The translations under genes were made by a program, and so were the position numbers. DNA of 64,000 nucleotides, from NCBI GenBank assembly GCA_018389105.1, contig JACATO010002450.1, positions 566,501 to 630,500 on the forward strand, given 5' to 3'. Below the pieces are notes generated by a model. It saw only the letters and a program-made list of their open reading frames with translations. It searched no databases and was not told where the DNA came from. Source of the DNA: Nautilus pompilius. Lineage: Eukaryota; Mollusca; Cephalopoda; Nautilida; Nautilidae. Of the stretch, positions 35,912-49,436 are shown in pieces (position 1 is the stretch's first letter; the number at the start of each line of letters is the position of its first letter).

Positions 35912-36369
35912 CTGAAAAATGTTTTAAATATCTATTAGTCTTCCACTTAAATATAGGCATCTGCAGAATTTTCCTATGGTGGGAAGATACAAAAAAAATG
36001 TCTGCAGGATAAATTACAGGGAGGAAAAAATAACAAAATATCAAGTGCAGTGAATGCGCCTGGCGATGAAAGGATACTAATATCAAAAATTAAAAAGATA
36101 TGTTTTATTTGTTTTTTTTTTCCTATTTGATTTTGATCACAATTTTTTTTTTTACTTAGAAATATTTCTCATAATTCATTTAGAATTTTTTTAATTTAAT
36201 TAATTTTTTTAACATGAATCAACTTCCTTTGCTCTCATGTTGCCTCATCAAAGCTCACAAAAAATGAGACAACAACAACAAAAAAAAAACACATTTTCAT
36301 TCAATATGAATTGTAAATGTCTCTGGTCTCGTCAAAATTTATCCATTACTTTCTAAATAAGTTTGTGCT

Positions 36370-36690
36370 TGTTAGCTATAACTTATTCTCTGCAAATACT
36401 CAGCATACAAAGTCCAGAGAAACAATCATCCGCCACTGTTGACCTCAGCCATGTTTTCACTCCTCTCATTGTGCTAAATGATCTTTCTGCTATACAGGTC
36501 TTTACTGGTGATGTTAGAGCAACATGAATTGCTTGATGAATGGAAGGGAATAGATCAGTGAACTCTAACAACTCAATGAATCCATTTTTTAAATTTTCTA
36601 ACATACTGTTCCCCCTTTTTTGACCACATCTCAAACCAGGTGATAGCTTCAGCTTCCAAGTTTTCAATTTTGTACACGTCATTTATTTTA
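36370..36690 (-). mobile_element. hAT transposase C-terminal fragment
   Basis: A minus-strand frame ends with the hATC dimerisation block CIAERSFSTMRGVKTWLRST followed by CFSGLCMLSICRE, typical of hAT transposases annotated as ZMYM1- or 52-kDa-repressor-like. It is preceded by ELLEFTDLFPSIHQAIHVAL. Only about the last 100 residues remain and no ends were found, so this is a truncated fragment. It is not related to the ZBED-like copy at 601-3773 beyond the superfamily. Confidence 0.8.
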
Positions 36691-37265
36691 CAATTTGGAT
36701 TTTGAATTCTTCACATCTAATGTGCACCATTTGTACAGGATGAAGGCAAAAAAGACAGAAATTTTGCTTATTTTCTGCAAACCGGGGTCACTAACTAACT
36801 AATCAAAACATAGTTATACTAACCAATGTGTGACCCTTCATTTCTTAATTAACCTATCAGCTTGTTTCTAAAAAACTAGTCAGAGAAACAGATGGTTTAG
36901 CTATTTACTTTAACATATGCAGGCTCTGACAGTGCATTACACTGTATTTTCCTATACTGCTACTCTCTTCCCGTCTTGCCCATTTCACCACGCAACAGTG
37001 AGCATGGTGAATCAGGAAACAAATGATTTATCTTTCTGGAGGAAGGGGTTGCTTTCAGTTTGTAGATGCCCATGCACTTAAATACAACTAATTAAAATTC
37101 TAAGAATATGCAACAATCCTCCCCTATGTAATTTATGAAATTTTGAAATGATAAATTCAGCATATAAGATTTCAAAAATAGTTATTCCTTTTAAAATTTG
37201 AATATACAGACTTGGTTGAAAAATGGTGCAACATATTATAGTTAGATGAAAACAAGTTTGAAATA
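36691..37265. other. Unrecognised stretch upstream of the Tigger element
   Basis: AT-rich, with no recognised gene or repeat. Confidence 0.5.
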
Positions 37266-38986
37266 CGGTAAACCCTGGAAGATACAACACCTGTTACGAA
37301 TGACCTTTTTTTGGTGCACCAACAGATTTCCATCATATTAACATGTCATGAACGAGTCCTGGAAGATGTGACATATGACCTCAAAACAGCCTAAATATTA
37401 TAATAAAAATGATGATTTGTATTTACCAGTGTAGCTGTTTTCAATCTATTACAGAAATGATAATTGATAAGTGTTAATGAATTTGATATTAAACCAATAG
37501 AAAATAAAAAAGAAATAATTTTGAAATACTTCTTTTGTAATCAATAGCAGTTGCAAATTGTCATCACCGGTGTTTTATTGAGCATTCCATGAACTGAATG
37601 AACAAGTTTTTGATTGGTTTTGTGGAAATGTTCTGAAAACCTTCCCATGCTGGGGAAATCGCTGCAGGAGAACGTTTTAATAGTTTCTGGGCAGCTCAGG
37701 CGTGACAACTTTACCGCATGAAACGAATGGTTACAATCATTCAGAACATGACACAACATTTCTTGGGTGGTTCTATCAGGTGAAGCTGCTGATGTCAAGG
37801 AAGAGACTGTAAACCATTGGTGCACACATTTATCGTCACTCTGCGAAGGTTATAAACTAAAGGATATCTTCAATTCTTCAATGCTAAAGAAACAGGCTTT
37901 TTTGTGCTTTACCAAACTGTTCCCTTATCATCAAAGGTGACACTTGTAAAGGAGGTAAAAAGTTTGAAAGAAAGAATGACTAATCTACTTGGCTGTAGTG
38001 TGACAGGAGAAAAACTGACACCTTTAGTCACCAGCCACTCAGGCAAACCCAGGTGCTTTAGAGGATTTCAAATCACCTCACTGCCTGTGATCTACCATTC
38101 AAACAAATGTACATGAATGACAGGGAGAATTTTAACTGACCGGCTAACTAAACAATTGTAAGGTTCTGCACACCCACATTTAGAACTGTCTAACATCAAG
38201 TTGATATTTCTTCCACCAAACACAACTGTGCGCCTATAGCCTTGCGACAGCGGGATCATCAAAGCCATGAAGGCAACATATTGAAAACAAATCTTATGAC
38301 ATCCACTGTTGAAAATGGATGATGCAACAACTGCAAGTGACCTGGTCAGACGAGTCAACATACTGGACACCATCTATTGGCTCAAACATGTCTGTAACCC
38401 AGTACTGCAACCTGAGACAATTATGAAATGTTTCACACATTTTGGCTTCGAAACAAACACTCCACAGCAGAACTTAGAAAACCACAACCTACAAATGACA
38501 TGAAACCATTGCTTAAAGACATTTCATGGAATGACTTCATCAATTGTGACAATGATATACCAACAAATAGCACTGAGACAACAGATGAAGAGAAAACAAA
38601 TGACGACACTGAAGACAATGACACCAGTGGCCACTCAATCCATCATTTCTTCAGCTACAAAACTAAACTACTTGAAACAAATACGCACCAGAGCAATTCA
38701 CACCAACAGCAAAGCTCTGTTGGACATTGTATCAGCTGGATTAAAACAGATGGTTTTTTTAATGAATTGATGTTTTCTTTAAAACAATGTTTAATTTGTA
38801 AATAAAATTTCAAACAACAGTTTGCATTTTATTGGTTTTATATTTTATTGATTTTTATTGAAGTTCAATGATTTTATATAGTCTCGAATATAAGCAGAAT
38901 TAACCCAGACCTTTTAATAGCGACTTTCTATGAGATAAGACTTTTTTGTGTGGCAGAAGGGTAGGTCGTATCTTACAGATTTTACT
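37266..38986 (+). mobile_element. Tigger-like (pogo superfamily) element, decayed
   Basis: The ends are similar inverted sequences next to TA: left GGTAAACCCTGGAAGATAC, right (inverted) AGTAAAATCTGTAAGATAC, about 15 of 19 positions alike. The plus strand reads a broken TIGD-type transposase: TVNHWCTHL near 37.8 kb, LKDIFN, VTLVKEVKSLKERMTNLLGC, PRCFRGFQ, HPHLELSNIKLIFLPPNTT, then ETIMKCFTHFGFE and an acidic tail. Several frameshifts and stops are present. The element is about 1.7 kb, shorter than intact Tiggers. Confidence 0.82.
37780..38800 (+). pseudogene. Tigger/TIGD-like transposase remnant
   Basis: Broken transposase inside the 37266-38986 element. Recognisable blocks in order are the end of the CENP-B-like DNA-binding region (EETVNHW), the start of the DDE domain (GYKLKDIFN, then a degraded ADETG region), LLGCSVTGEKLTPLV, LPPNTT, and the C-terminal region ETIMKCFTHFGF with an acidic Thr/Asp-rich tail. 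It cannot encode a functional enzyme. Confidence 0.78.
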
Positions 38987-39644
38987 TATTTGGTTCTAAG
39001 AGATGAAAGTGTTCGGAGAAAGACCAGAGAAAAATAGAGGGAGGGCTGTGTTTGCCCTTCAGTTAGGCATGGTGGTGGTGTGGGTGATGTGAAAGTATTG
39101 GGATATTTTACTGGTAATGATAAAACCTTATGGAATTCTCACAAAATATATATGATTGCCATAAAGTGCAATGTATTTTTTGGTTTTTTTAAAGAAAATT
39201 TACCTTTTAAAAATTGGGTACGTATTATTCAAGATATCAGACATCACAGACTTCTTCCCAGACTGCTAGGGCCATCACCAGGGACAGATGAGTGAGCAAT
39301 AATACATGCATATACAACAGAAAATTCCACGTGGCAATTTGACTGAATATCAATGAAAGATAGTTGTTCGTGTCTTGTTTTGTGTTTGGAAGGATATGAG
39401 TATTGAATGTCACTGGGTTGAGTATTATTGATATTGGTAATGAAATGGATAGGAGTTCTATAAAATCTAACCACAAAAACAAAAATGCAAGTAATATTTT
39501 TTTCACAATTTTATTGAAATCTGATGAAATTGATAAATATTATAGGATAAGTGACATGCATTGATATGATGTATGGCTATCTAGATTAAAACCCAAAAAC
39601 TCATCCTTTCTGTCTTCCCTCCACTGCAAAAACTGTTCATCAGT

Positions 39645-40390
39645 CATAGAAGATATCATTGTCATCACCCTCTGATGCTTCTATTGCCTCGTTATCCCTC
39701 GGCTCAGACCACAGGAAGTCATCTTCGGTTCTATCCATGGCACTGGACAGGCAGCATCTGAGGAAGCCCTTCTTGATGGCCTTGGGTCAACTTCATCCCA
39801 GGCATCTCTGATCCAGGTGGCAATGGTGGGCATGTTGGGTTGGTGCATGTGACCAGTGGGGGTGAAAGTGTTCACCCTCCATCATCCATGTATTCCATCT
39901 CTGCTGGACCCATACTTGACTGGGTGGTTGCAAGCTACATCCATGACCTGCAGCATGGATGCCATACCCCTAGGGATGATGGCAAGGTTTGTGAGAGTCT
40001 TTTTCAGGGCTGTCTTCATGGACTCTATGTGATGGCATCTGAAGGCATCCAGCAACAGGCACTTGCGTTGCAGCACCCTGTTTGCCCCACACGGTGTTCA
40101 CCCAGTCTAACGTGAAGGCTTTATCCATCAGCCCCTTGGCATGGACCAAGCTGTGGACACACTAGGAAACTGGTCCTTTGGCATGATCTTCCTCTTAAAG
40201 ATGATGATTGGCAGGAGTTTACTTCTGTCAGTCATACACCCCAGCATGACTGTGAAGTGGGTCTTGTGGCCAGTTGTCCTCATGGTGATGGTCTTCGGCC
40301 TGATGGGGGCCATTGAGCTGTGGTAGGAATGGTCAAACGTCATGGGCATCCGGTCAGCATTCCCTGTGTGACTAAGGGGGTAGTCATGTT
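39645..40390 (-). pseudogene. pogo-like DDE transposase remnant
   Basis: The minus strand reads, with frame breaks, KTITMRTTGH, HFTVMLGCMTDRSKLLPIII, FKRKIMPKDQFP, LLLDAFRCHH, LTNLAIIPRGMASMLQVMDV and GEHFHPHWSH/FTPTGHM, ending in an acidic segment (EASEGDDND). This is the order of pogo-type (POGK/TIGD-like) DDE proteins, different in sequence from the Tigger at 37.3 kb. The DNA-binding N-terminus is missing and no terminal repeats could be assigned. Confidence 0.78.
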
Positions 40391-43300
40391 GTTTTCTCAG
40401 TTTGATTACATATGTAGAAACAGGGACTAAACGAAGATTATCCTTGTGTGAAGTTTATATGCATGTTACCATAATATCTTGATCACTATGCTATGGCGTA
40501 GTAGGTGAGGTGGCATAATAAATGAGGGTGGCATAGTAATTGAAATGGAATTTTTTTGTGAAGACCTTTGAATGCTGTGGCGTAATATGCAAAGTATTCA
40601 TGAAAACCTGATTTGAACATTCCAATGACTTGGTTTACCATGTCACTACTGCAGCTGAGTGAGTGAATTTTTCGGATTTTTGTGAAACTATTATATATGT
40701 CCCATAAAATATCTCCACAGTTTATTCAAGATGGTCCACTAAAGGAAAGGCGTTGCAATTTCTCAGTTGATTTTTAAGTTGAAGATAGCCATTTATTTAT
40801 CTGTTGTATAACACCCATTCTCCTACAGGTTGGCCCAATCTGACAGTGCCTGAAATATCAGTTAAATGTGCCTGCATATTATAATGGGAATTGTGTGTTT
40901 TTGGGGTTTTTACAGATCAAAATTAGGGTGCGTATTACATACGATAGTGTATAATATATGGCACTTTACGATATACAAGTTTTGAAACTTGAAAAAATTC
41001 ACATAAATGGTTGCTCTGTTTTGAAGAAACCACAAAAGTAACAAAAATCTCGATAATTAATGATTTTGTGTTTCGAAAAACAACTCTTGAAGTTTCGTTG
41101 ATAATAAAGTGAACAGGGAAATAACAGTGTTTTGACATGGTTTGCTCATAATTTTGAATGCCAGAATGCACATGTGAGTGAGAGAGAAACAATCCAAGTT
41201 TTATGAGCAGTAGACGTAAATGCTTCAGTTCACTGATTTATGAACTGCTTTATAGTAGGCCAAAAAGATTTTCTTGCTGAGTTGTCCACTACAGAAGAAT
41301 GTTCCAAATGATGTGTTATTGACAAACCAGCCAGAGCAGTTTATGTTACTGTAGTTCAGAGCACCACAGGCCTAACAGTTTCATGACTTCATTTTCAGAA
41401 ATTTCACTGATACTTTAAATGCCACTGCTACCCCCATCTCGTTTGTTTCTTGATTTCTTAAATGACAAATGGGTAATAATTATCACGTTTTGTTTTTGTT
41501 TAAATAGGAAATGGAAAAGAGGATTTTTCCATCAAATTTTTAAAAAAAAATTTTGATTTCCTGTTGATGACAACAAACTTGTGTGTTAATATCACTCATC
41601 TCCCCCTCATTTAAAGCCCTTGGTGTAAAAGATCAGCTGATCAGGCAGCATCAGCTTTGGTAAATCTGATAAATGACGTGTGCTGCAAAAATACGTTATG
41701 GTGTAAAAAAATCTTTTTAAACATTAACTCATAAACAGCAGTAATTTATGCTAAAACTATTAGTGGATGTTGTGTAACTTTAACAATTTAGAAAAGAGAA
41801 GTTAATTATGCTGATCTGCAAGTTGCTAGCTTTATTTTGAAATTATTTCCTACTTTATGTGAGTATACAAAAAAAAATTTTTTAAATGAACACATATTGT
41901 TAAAGAATTCCCTGGTTATAGGGATTATAGATCTCTCAGTGTGGGAGGACATATGCAAAAACTCAAACTGAAACTCTTCATGTGGAAAAACTCAGTCAGC
42001 CAAATAGTCTAACCACCAATCCACCATTTGTATACAGACAGACATTTAACTTTTAGAAATATTGTACATCAAAAATATTTTTCAAAAGCTGATAATATAA
42101 TTAATAACACAAGATATTTAAAAATTAAATATAGACAAGTTTTACAGTCAAAATATGAAAGGGATAATTTGTTTTGTCTGTTATATATCAGATATAAAAA
42201 TAATAACATGAAAAGATTTTTTTCAAAAAAAAAAAGGTATTTATTTATTTATATAAAATAAACCGAAAAAAAAAAATTTCTTGAGTTCAGAAGGCATTTG
42301 CATAGGTAGGTTCTCAGATGATTCTCTATTATAACTATATAAGAACATTTTTAACAGCAAAGCCAAAAGATTTCTAAGTGCTCACTTGACGAATTAGACA
42401 TGATTTTAAAACACTTCATCATCAGTCTAAAGTGTTTTTCAAAAACAAGCAAAATCAAAATACATTTGTATTTTAATTATTTTTTCTTTAAAGCTAATAC
42501 CAGTAGATATCTTAAGAAAAATCCAAAATCATTACATAGTAATATTTATCCAACCCTTTCAGATTAAAGGGGGGGGGGGGCAAAATGATCTTGATAACGA
42601 ATATAACATCTCTGGGAGAAATCTCCATTACATCTGTTCACTTGTTTTATTTTATTAAGGTTTAGATACTGGAACCAAAACAAGAAATCAAATTCAAAAT
42701 AGCAGAGATGCATAAGTATTTTCAGAAGCAACTTTAATATCTAAGGCAAAAAAAATATAACTATTACTGATTATTTCTGTTTTCATTTTCATTTTATCAA
42801 ATGTGCAAATTTTTTAAAATTTCAATAAAAGAATGATTCAGTATGTACGTTTGCATGAGAGAGGGGGGAGAGAGAGAGAGATGCATGTGCATTTCTCAAC
42901 TGCAATTACTATGATCATCAATCAGTGTGCAGAGATCATGGTTTTATAACTTTCACATGATCTTGTTTTCAGCCAGTTTACTTGGTGTTCTGGTGAGTGG
43001 GAGGAGGAGAGAGAAAGCTATGCAGGTTGCTGTGCCACTGATTTTCCAGCCAATGAGTAATGGATTCAAACACCGCCCACTAACTGCCAGAGCCTGATAA
43101 AACGGCAAAGATGTGCAGATGGAACCAGAGATTAAAGCCTTTCTTAGATTTCCACAAGTGAGTAGACAGCTGAATGCTTTGATAGGGGGGTTGGTGGGTG
43201 ATTTCTACCCAGGCAATCTCTCTTTTCTCCTCAACTCCTTGGGTTGTCAAAACATGGCCCTTGGCCAACACCTGCTAAAGCTAACTGTACAGCTAGCCTG

Positions 43301-44384
43301 GATTGAGGGGGAGCTTTTTCTTTGTTGTTTTTTCCCCCTCATTTGCCAAAGGTGAAAAAAAAGAAGTTGGGAGGGGGAAGGAACTTTCCTGCTGCGATGA
43401 GAGCTGGCACATATACTTTTCAAGGTACTGATGAAGCATAAAAAAACTCAGAAAATTCGCTTGTTTCTCCATGATGGTGAGTATTATCATGTTCAAATTC
43501 TTCTGTTCTAATAGAATAAGAAATTTCAGTCTTGAGTAAGATAATAAATTATTTACAATTCATGTAGTTTGCATTACAAGCCATAAAAAACAAAGGAAGT
43601 CAGTAATTTCTTGTATTTAAAATTAGTATAGGTTTCCATGCATATCTTTAACCCTTTGACAAATTCAAGTGTGAAGAAAGAGGTAACCTGCTAGAAATAT
43701 CTGTTAAGCTAAGCTGATACATTCAAAAATAAATAAATACATACAAATAAAAGATCCTGTTCATTTAGATGACAAATCACTAAACATGCAGGAGGAAATT
43801 AAAAATATATAACTCTTCACCTACCAAAATTTTAAATAAAAAGTTAAGGTTTTGGAGTATCATTATGAAAATCACTTAAAATAATAATAATAATAATAAT
43901 AATATAATCACCATCATCATCAGATGGAAACAAAAGAAACAATTTTCAGAGCACTGTCCCACCAGCTAGCTGTGTGTTGGAATGTAATAGCTACAAACAA
44001 ACTTGAAGCATGAATCATGGGAAAGGTGATAAGATCTGTGGATCAACAGGATGCCAGAACTTGAATTCATCAAAATGAGTGCGTTAGACAGATGATGCTC
44101 TCAGTGCATCACATTATTAAATTGACAAACAACACTGAGTGGTGAAGAACATTGGTAAAGAGAAAATTCCCACACAGAATTGAGCATTGTTGGGAGGGTC
44201 CATACAATCTTCATTGTTTTTCCACAAAATAATTCTAGCTTTTAGTCGGTTGGATGTCGCCAGGCAAACAGCAGAAATAATAAAGCATGAAAATGGCATC
44301 ATACACTGCATTTGTGGCTCTGTATTACAACCAGGGGGATACCTCTAAATTGTTTGATAAGCCATGAATGAGTACACACACTGG
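40391..44384. other. Unrecognised non-coding stretch
   Basis: Mostly AT-rich. It contains a G-run at 42568-42579, GA-rich tracts near 42,860, a slightly GC-richer patch at about 42,950-43,420 and an ATA microsatellite at 43879-43905. No coding family is recognised. Confidence 0.5.
43879..43905. repeat. (ATA)n microsatellite
   Basis: Uninterrupted AAT/ATA trinucleotide tract. Confidence 0.9.
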
Positions 44385-44670
44385 CAGCGTGATGGTTCAG
44401 TGGTTTAGTTGGCAGCCTACTGGTTCTGGGTTTATTTCCTATGGGAGCAGCTTGGTTTGACAAAGATCCTTGGCAGTTTCCTTCCGCATTTAAAAATCAA
44501 GGAGCTCTAGTAAGAAGACTTCCCTGACAAAGTCGCCACTTCCAGGTCCCATGTGGCACAGATTTGGTAAAACACTTCCAAGAGTGATTTCACATTTCTG
44601 CTGCCCCGCATTAACCAAGGTGCAGTCAGGGTTCATAAAAACACTGGGTCATTTGTATTGTTAGTGTCAC
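44385..44670 (+). mobile_element. Candidate tRNA-derived SINE
   Basis: The 5' part resembles an internal RNA polymerase III promoter: an A-box-like TGGTTCAGTGGTTTAGT is followed about 30 bases later by a B-box-like GGGTTTATTTCC. The following ~220 bases contain no open frame. It does not fold as an intact tRNA, so a tRNA-derived SINE is more likely than a tRNA gene. Only one copy was found here. Confidence 0.5.
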
Positions 44671-47354
44671 TGAAATGACAAACTCCAAAGTGAAAATAAT
44701 CTAAAGAAGCCAACTGCAATAACTCAACAAAACTATTTTTGAAGAAAACTAATTAGTGGAGTATGTAGGATATTGGGGTAGAAAGAACAAACAAATAAAA
44801 ACAGATTCCTGCCCATTTTATATAAAAAATTCAATTTATCACAGAGCTTTTAAAATTTTTAAATAAAAAGCCAAGTTTCTTATATCTGCTGAAAGATAAA
44901 AAAACAGCAAATGTACATACATATATCCTGAAATATGCTCAGCTCAGAATATATGAATTTGAAATAAATGAAGCATAAATTGAAAATATTTTATATAACA
45001 GCTATTTTAAAATTTCTGTACCTCCTAGTTTTTAATTAACAGTAACTGTTTTAAATACCTAAAGACAATTATTAAATTCTGTACCTACAATTGAAACATT
45101 TATTTATTTAATAAATTTTGATATTCTGAAAAACCATTAACAAAGTGATCATTTTTTTCAGTCTACCATATATATATTTTTTCTTTTGAACATAGAAAGA
45201 TTCCTTTCTATGCATCATCTCTACCAGCCAATTCCTTCCTTCTTATCTGGGTGAAATAACAATCAATTCAAAAACGAAAATAGCTTAACACAAAGAGAGC
45301 AGTGCCCACCTATACTTAAAAATATAAAAAATAAACCAAAAAATATATAATTAACTATTTTGTTATTTAAAATTTAATTGTGCAAAGATGAATATGGCCA
45401 AAATGAAAAAAAAATGGAATAAAAGGCCAGCCAGGATTGTAATTAATGTTCAGGTTTTTAGATTCAGTAGCAGACTGGCTGAATGCTGATGCAAGTTTAC
45501 CCAATCAGTAAGAAATGTTAGTTGTGCACACTCATGTTATTTCCATCTGTGCTTAATTGGAAGTGATTTTATTTTGCAAACTCCCTGTAAGTTTGAAATT
45601 ACATTTCTCAACCACTCATCAATGTTAACTGTCAGTCCCCTAATTACTTGTAGACTGACAAAATAATAAAGTCAACTCTGAACCTACTTTCTGAACAGTT
45701 CCTCAGTAGAATTTCTAAAAGTATAAAATTCTGAATAAGAATTTGTTAAGCATTCCCCACATAGAAACACAACCTTTTAAGTAAAATCCTGTTCAAAATC
45801 ACAAGCAAACTTTTTTTTGCTAAATTTGCCAAAAAAAACCTGCACAAATGAGGTACATAAGTGGTATAGTTACATTATTTAAAATTATTTTTGTTATCTG
45901 TTACCGATTAGCTATTTTTAAATATTGATACAGTAAAGCAGTTATAATCACAAAATGATTCCATCTCACTTACTTCCCCTGTGTTTATATGACCCACTTG
46001 TTCTGTGAAAATGGTATATTGTGTAGCATTTAACTGTTATAATAAATCAATACTAACTACTAATAACTCGAGTGTTGAATTACAGTTTTTGGAAAATCCT
46101 GCATCAAGCACAAAAGATTTTCCAACTCAAAAGCTTTAAAAAAAATAAATTCAAAGTTGTAGATAGATAGATGCTTGTAGCTACTACATAAATTTCTAAA
46201 ATAAGCTCTTTCTTAAAAAGAAACAACATAAATTATCAAAAAAAATGGATAAAAGGTAATATCAGCAGACTTACATAAATACAAAACAAATCAAAACAAT
46301 TTAAGTCTCCTCAAATCAGATGGGCACTACATATTCCAATTAGCTATATAGTATGCCAGCCATTAAACACAAATTACATAACTACAACACGCCTGCAATA
46401 TGAAACTTGCCTAACCAATTAATAAAATCCTGGTTTAATTAAGGAATAAAACTGGACATTTTCTAACAACAAACAGGGGAGTAAAAGTGAAAGTATTACA
46501 TTACTAATACCATCAGAACAGCCTATTCAAGGTAATGAATGGTAGACTAATATTATAAAAAAATAATAAAAAAATTGTTTATGCTTAACTCATAATGCAA
46601 CTGTAAACTAGATAACCTCTGCAAATTGGCATTTAACTGTAACAGATGCTATTGTTTACAATCAGCTCAATTTTTTTAGCATCCATCATACTTTGTCACT
46701 ATGACAATAAATGACAGGGAAATATTGATTCAGCCAAAAAGCATGTTAAGTGCACTTCCATTAGTGCAAACTGTCATACAAATGCAGCATTTTTATTTAT
46801 TACAATGAAGAATTCCATACCTTGGCATTCTCCTCTGCCTGCTTCGTACTTTGATTATATTGCTTGCTTCTGCCCACTGATCACTTACTGCTTTGTTTGT
46901 GGAAGAAAAACTTTCACATAAGCAGCTTTGTGTTAGTGCATTAATGTATTAGCAGTTCAAACAACAAGGAAAAGGTTTGGCTATTAAAAGGCATTTTGTC
47001 TTCTCACAAGCTTTGATTAAAGGCAAGAAAAAAGGTAACAAATTTTTGCCTCTTAGTGGAATGATCACAAATACATGCTTCGAATTCTAAAAAACAAGGT
47101 ATTTAGCTTCAGTTACCATACCTCAGCAGTTAAAAAAAAAGAGCGAGTTCAGAATGCTTCTAAAAAAGCAATTCCATGTGTTAACCATGCAGGCAGTCAG
47201 TCCTTCACTGCCATAAAACCAAGCAGTCTGTTTCCCTGTCAATTGTGAGCAATAAGAGTTAAAAACTTAAAGCAGCTAACAAAAATTTAAAAAAAAACAA
47301 CATTTATTGACTTTTGACACTGAAGAAATATTGCACACATGCACATGCATAGGT

Positions 47355-47388
<34 letters not shown>

Positions 47389-49368
47389 ATTCAACAAATA
47401 GAATGTGACATTATAAATATTTATATAAAGTTTGATGAAAACCTTTTATGTGGTTTCCTTTCGTTTCCTCTCTGTTTTTTTTTAGCATTTCCCCAAGTTT
47501 GTTGCTATATAAACAAAACTTTTGACTGTAATGTTTAGATAATACATGGCTGAGAGAAAACCAATTTGTATTGCTGTTATAGCAGACTATAAGTCTCTGA
47601 GGTGTAAACAAAGATTTAAAAAACAGAAAAAAAGAAGAAAATAAGTTTGTTTTTCTTTTCCCTAGTTGCTCAGAACCAACGAGTGATTTTAAAATGTAAG
47701 AGCATGTGGAATTCTAATTGAGGTATCCCACACACCAGCATCCTACAAGCACACCAAATGCTGCCAATTTCCAAAACAGAAGATGAAGTGCCACCAGACA
47801 AATGGCTAGATACCAGCTGGGGAGAAAGTGTTGATTAAAACTATTCTGACTAATTCTAACTTGTCACCGAAAAAGTATTTATATGAAGGAAAACATCTGA
47901 CAAAGTCAACATTACAATCTGAAAAATCAACCATTTATTTATGTATTTATTCAGTTTTCTTAATCTAAGTGCCCAGAATCCAGAAAGAGCTTAGCTTCCT
48001 TATATTGGTTTTAAGTATTGAAAATTCAAAACAATTAATCAAATATACACAGAGTAAGGTCCTAATAGAGTCTGTGATAACTGCTCACTAATTAAAAATA
48101 ACAACTGCCCCATCTAAGTGAGGAAACTGGAGTATTTATATATAAAAATAGTATAGAAAGACAAAACAAATGTCATGAAAACAATTTAGTGTTCAAAACT
48201 AATTTTAAGACAAAAAGTTCTTAAGTTTTAAAAAAAAATTTTAATAAGCACAACATAGGAAGGAAGTTTTATTACTGGGGAATAAATGTGTCAGTATTAA
48301 ATTAATTTTTTCAAGTGGATCTCAAGTGTTTATTTACAGCACACAAAACAGTTGCACTGTATTTGTTTCATTTAAAAGTCAGCATCCACTTCATTAGTAT
48401 ATACTAAGCAGTTAAGGTGGTTGCTTCTAACCCTGGCATGTACGTAAAATTCCCATGTGCATTTGGCACTCTGTGGTCAACTCATGCTTACAAAGAGAGA
48501 GACTATAGATAGCCAACCTCGTTATGTCATGGCTTAAAAATAAAAAAATTGATTCTATATCAATCACTTTGCCAAATCTAGAAAAAGTATGTAAGTAGAA
48601 GCTTAAAGCATTTTTTTTATCATTTAATTTCTAGTTTGAATCTCATTCTAAAACACTTTTGCCATTTTAACCTATCACCACTAGAAAGCCATGTCTTCTT
48701 ACAGTTATATATTTCAAAAGCCATAAAAAAGATGTTTAAATAAAAAGTAAGAATTTCAAAATGTTAAAATTAAAGTTTTTACTAATTATGCATTGTTATC
48801 AATTAGAATTCATTTATTAGATGACAGCTATTTTAATTAATTTCCAAATTATCACAGACACATCTCATGTTCAAAAATTATATTTTTTTTAATGTTAACA
48901 TTTTTTTTAGCAAAATTCTTCAAGTCGTACTGAATTATAAAAAATATCAATCTGATTAGACATTTTCCATAAAATTTGTGTTTAAAAAGTGCATTAACAA
49001 TAATACAATAATCAATCTCACTTCAGAAGATTGCAGCACTCAATACCATAAGTAGCATAAAATAAACAAGATCCAATTATTTCCAGACAGGAAATTTACA
49101 GCTCTTGTTGCAAGAGAATGAAAGTGTGTATAAGTGTGCTTGTGTCCAGATGTATTTCAAACTGTTGCTATAGCTGATAGGATGTGAATTTTTTTTTTTT
49201 TTAAAGCATAAAGATATTGAGAATGAACATTTATCTTTTTAAGTAAATCTCCTGTCATTTTGCAGCTTGCATTTTCCAAGTTTTATTTTGAAAAATTTCC
49301 AGAATACCAAGCTACAATATTAACCAAATGTTGCCATTAGGAATCAAGCGTGAATCAACGAAATATTA
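44671..49368. other. Unrecognised AT-rich stretch
   Basis: No gene or classified transposon was seen. It includes the AC microsatellite at 47355-47387. A weak splice-bounded minus-strand segment near 46,823-46,890 is discussed among the findings. Confidence 0.5.
47355..47387. repeat. (AC)n microsatellite
   Basis: AC dinucleotide tract of about 16 units. Confidence 0.95.
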
Positions 49369-49436
49369 GGTTCTTACAACTTTTGTCAGTTAACCGCAAC
49401 AATGAGACTTCATTTCGTTGCTGAACGTGAAGTTTA

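Noticed and set aside
40915-40960. Terminal inverted repeat for the pogo-like remnant (TAGGGTGCGTATTACATACG)
   Set aside because: The only similar sequence (39215-39240) lies in direct, not inverted, orientation and no TA-flanked partner was found, so an element boundary cannot be supported.
43113-43355. 80-codon plus-strand frame MQMEPEIKAFLRF...
   Set aside because: No family resemblance; it overlaps a similar-length open frame on the other strand and lies in a GC-richer patch where chance frames are longer.
44385-44460. tRNA gene
   Set aside because: A- and B-box-like sequences are present but no complete cloverleaf can be formed; a tRNA-derived SINE fits better.
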